Positions 60,901 to 64,000 of a stretch of 64,000 nt of DNA are shown one piece after another. The notes beneath the pieces were generated by a model, which saw only the letters and a program-made list of their open reading frames with translations, was not told the DNA's origin and did not search any database. The first letter of the stretch is position 1, and every line of letters begins with the position of its first letter. Origin of the DNA: Tenebrio molitor (lineage: Eukaryota; Arthropoda; Insecta; Coleoptera; Tenebrionidae); contig NC_091052.1 of the NCBI RefSeq assembly GCF_963966145.1, positions 3,596,001 to 3,660,000 on the forward strand, given 5' to 3'. A program made the position numbers and the translations under genes.

Positions 60901-63775
60901 ATGTCGCACATAACTAGTTACCCGAGTTCGTTGAAGCAGCTTGATTTGAGCCACAATCAGATCACTTGCTGGCCCAGCCTGCCACAGGTCGAAGCCCACG
61001 ACGTGATGGAACTGGCCAACATCGCTTGTTACTCCACTAATCTGGGTCCCAGAGACAAAGTTTCGGGAATCGCTGGTAAGTCGAGTTGACACAAAGTAAG
61101 TGATAATAATCTTGTAACAGCTCGTAGACAACCTGGTAGGTCCGTTCGCAACACCGTTTTGCATTCAGTTTGCTCCCACAGAAGACACCTTCGGTTGGAC
61201 AGCTTGAGAACGTTGATTATGGCCGATAATCAGTTGACTCGCATTCAACTGACGACGGACGACGATGGTGACTTCAACACCATCGAAGAAGACGATTTGG
61301 AACGAGTGAGTACTGTTCCCTTTGTAACATTTCCTCTACGAATCAAATTATCGAAAGTTTCTTTTGGTTGTGCAGCGCAAAGAAATTAAAACACATTTTG
61401 AAGATGACTTTATTTGTGTATCTTTTTCCAAGATGGCTGCGGTACGTCTATTTTTATTTACGAAAGAACAGAGCTTTTTCCTTCGTCATTTTGTATGCTT
61501 TGGAAAATAAGCAAAGTTGGTTTTGCTAAGATGTGCTTTGTCCACTCTACTCCTTTAGTGTTCTTGCAACACTATGTTTGTGTTAATTTTGTAGAATCCG
61601 ACCGCGGGAAAGGCGCGTTTAATGTTTCCAAACCTGTCGATGTTGGACGTCAGCAATAACAATCTGAAGGAAATACCTGTAAACATCAACGAATTGAGCA
61701 ATTTGTCCGTCCTGAACATCAGTGGCAACTTAGGTAAATGCTTGAGGTTCAATTCGAATCAATTGGCACGTGTTACGAGCAAAATTTAAAATTAGATCGT
61801 TTTCTATTTTTAGATATCAATGAACTCCCACCACAAATGGGGCTTCTGTCTCGGTTATGGAATCTCAACACGCGCGGTTGTTCTCTGCAAGATCCGCTCA
61901 AATCTATGATAGATAGTAAAAAGTACAAAACGATGGATATTGTGGGGTATTTGAAGTCTGTTCTGGAGGACGCCAGACCCTACGCTCGCATGAAGCTGAT
62001 GATAGTGGGCGTGCAGGGTATCGGGAAAACAAGCTTGCTGGAGCAGTTGCGTCAAGAGGGGATCACAAGGAGGCGACCAGAGGTAAAATTGTTTTCATAA
62101 AAAAATAAAGAGATTTGTGTGTTTCGTTTTGCTGAGGAAAAACGAACGTTGCAGCACTGGGCCAAGAGAATGGGAAATAAAAACATAAACGTAAAAACTT
62201 CTCGAGGCACGAACATGTCAACAGTTGGTGTGGACATCGGTGATTGGGTCTACGAGAAAAAAGTGCGCAATCAGTCTTCTCACGGCCCTGTAATATTCCG
62301 AACGTGGGATTTTGGTGGTCAAAAGGAGTGAGTCGCGCCGATTAAAAACAATTTTCATCTGTTAACTCAAAAATATTTAGATACTACGCCACACATCAAT
62401 ATTTCTTGTCTAAACGAAGCCTGTACCTCGTCGTGTGGCGAATAGTGGACGGCCACAGAGGCATCAACGAAATTTTGCAGTGGTTGGTGAATATCCAGGC
62501 CCGAGCTCCCAACTCTCCCGTCATCATAGTTGGGACGCATTACGATGTGGTCCAGGAATTTAATCCGAACATCTCCGAAGATTATCAACAGATCATCAGA
62601 GATCGCTTCATTAACATCGTTGACGCGGAAAAATGCGGCTTGCCGCGAGTGTTAGACACGATTGAAATTAGTTGCAAGACTAGACACAACGTGAAGTTGT
62701 TATGTAACTTAATTTATGACACAGTATTCAGTTTGAGACCACCAGGTGAGCAACAAAAACGTTAATTCTTTAGATGACGCTTCAGTTACTCGTAGGAAGC
62801 AAAGAACTGCTCTTGGAACAGAAAGTACCGGCGACTTACTTAGCGTTAGAAGACGTTGTGAGCCACGTAGCGGCTGAACGACGAATGAACGGCCTCGACC
62901 CCGTACTCAACGCGGAACAATATCGCACTATAGTAACGACGGAGATGCAACAGCGGTTCAACCGAGTGTTTCGCGATTGGGCGGAACTTCATCAGGCCAC
63001 GTTGTTTTTGCACGATAACGGTACTCGACTTTTTTATGTTTTTGTTTTAAAACAATCAAGACTTGTAGGAGTGCTACTTCATTACGACGACGCTACATTG
63101 AAAGACCTTTATTTCTTGGACCCGCAGTGGCTGTGCGATATGTTGGCTCATGTTGTTACCATTCGCGAGATCAATCCGTTTGCGCGCACCGGTGTTATGA
63201 AATTAGACGATCTGAAGCACATTTTTAAAGCCAGCAGCATAGGACCGATGGACACGAGAGGATATATCGTCAATCTGTTGAATAAGTTTGAGGTGGCGCT
63301 CACGTGGGACTCGCGGACATTATTGATACCTTCGTTATTACCCTCCGAGGAAGATATTTTATTGGCGCAAATGTATCCAGGACAGTTTCATCCGTTAGTC
63401 AAGGTCAAAGTGCCTCTGAGGTCTAGGGGGTGGGCTGTACGGAACAAAAAGATCACAGTGTCGCCGAAGTCGGTTTTGTACAGAGACTCGGCAACTCAAG
63501 GCAAATTTCAGATGAGCTTACCGTCAACATCTTCAACAAAATGTGGTAATTGTGATGGACGCAGTTTGCAAAATTCGAAATAAGGTGAATTTTTAGATGA
63601 GGTTCAAGAAGAAGTTAAGTATCATGTGACCAGTTCTCAAACGGATCAGACCATGACCAGGCTACTTTTAATGTCGTACTTTCCGTCAGGATTTTGGTCT
63701 CGACTTATCTCACGAATTTTAGCAGATGACAGTATTATCGACATAATTAGATCGTTTTTTATCCTTCCCAAAGAG
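57960..63775 (+). CDS. Lrrk: Leucine-rich repeat kinase (Lrrk), N-terminal 1498 residues; 3' part outside window
   Basis: ROCO-family GTPase/kinase. Eighteen exons: 57960-58282, 58336-58501, 58732-58847, 58896-59052, 59104-59238, 59287-59460, 59512-59709, 59761-60411, 60462-60637, 60690-61075, 61121-61305, 61595-61733, 61814-62082, 62155-62327, 62381-62745, 62796-63020, 63069-63545 and 63597-63775, all phase-consistent. Ankyrin repeats occupy about residues 60-420 (TACQTGCKDIVRVLLEYGAD, NTETALHAAVKGKHYDIVLA), LRRs about 500-960 (LDISNNNLTSVP, LDLSHNQITCWP, LDVSNNNLKEIP), and ROC about 995-1200 with P-loop GVQGIGKTS (about 1001), WDFGGQ and GTHYD. COR follows (PATYLALEDVV, FLHDNGVLLHYDD, LYFLDPQWLCDML, MSYFPSGFWSRLISRI). 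The next exons should encode the Ser/Thr kinase. The exon 9 donor (60637) and exon 16 acceptor (62795) were chosen over nearer sites to keep frame and family alignment. Ank-LRR-ROC-COR order fits LRRK1-like invertebrate Lrrk. Confidence 0.95.
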
Positions 63776-64000
63776 GTTAGATTTAACACGTAACATAATA
63801 TAACGCTACCGGTGTTGTTAAAGAATTAAAACTCAACTCAACGTGGTAGCTTGTTCTCACGATCTGCGTTTATTATAACCGGCCTGTTCATTTCATTCAA
63901 AATGCATTATGAAAATGTTTCCGAGAAAGGGCCAATTTCTGCCGATGAGGGCGCCATAAAATGGGCTTCACAAAAAATAATAATCAATACGCAATGTAAC
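63776..64000 (+). other. Start of a further Lrrk intron
   Basis: Sequence after the GTTAGATTT donor has stops in all plus-strand frames and no recognisable kinase block, so it is read as intron running off the window. Confidence 0.55.

Noticed and set aside
63021..63068. Read-through peptide between the two COR exons
   Set aside because: Removing the 48-bp GT-AG intron gives FLHDNGVLLHYDD, matching LRRK proteins, so the in-frame intron is not coding.

Overview
This is animal nuclear DNA, almost certainly from an insect and plausibly a beetle. The genes are split by short GT-AG introns, many of 50-60 bp. The proteins are recognisable arthropod orthologues (Slimb, Su(fu), Lrrk, Hsc70-5/mortalin, Spartin, NDC1). 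The intergenic DNA is AT-rich and full of small TA-flanked inverted-repeat elements. The order is an inference from protein flavour, repeat content and the large satellite array; no species is claimed. Gene models were built by hand from splice signals and reading-frame continuity. Where all exons are present, their lengths sum to whole codons.

Layout. (1) 1-18838: one uninterrupted tandem satellite array of about 58 copies of a ~325-bp monomer, running off the left edge. It contains recent higher-order duplications (10-mer of 3254 bp, 3-mer of 977 bp, 4-mer of 1300 bp) and a hybrid monomer. The copies at the right edge are more diverged and the last is cut off. (2) 18839-27387: gene-free transition zone with a 247-bp MITE, a tandem pair of ~357-bp MITEs sharing one TA, and a perfect 90-bp-arm hairpin. 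(3) 27388-37281: a conserved protein I could not name (+), mitochondrial Hsp70 (-), spartin (+), a PLPP4/5-type lipid phosphatase (+) and FAHD1 (-). (4) 37592-46682: Slimb/beta-TrCP (+), with a 4.5-kb first intron and two inverted-repeat elements in intron 4. (5) 48215-54526, all minus strand: nucleoporin NDC1, a small Tudor-domain protein and Suppressor of fused. (6) 55028-56833: a small ankyrin-repeat protein (+). (7) 57960 to the right edge: Lrrk (+), carrying ankyrin, LRR, ROC and most of COR. Its kinase is not seen and should lie outside the window.

Organisation. Neighbouring genes are closely packed: divergent pairs (Hsp70/spartin, FAHD1/slimb, Su(fu)/ankyrin gene) and convergent pairs with almost touching or overlapping 3' ends (unknown gene/Hsp70, PLPP/FAHD1). 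Two intracellular regulators of Hedgehog signalling, Slimb and Su(fu), lie about 5.4 kb apart. Hsp70 and probably FAHD1 act in mitochondria, and the others act in unrelated pathways, so no operon-like functional unit is implied. I found no rRNA, tRNA or CRISPR array.
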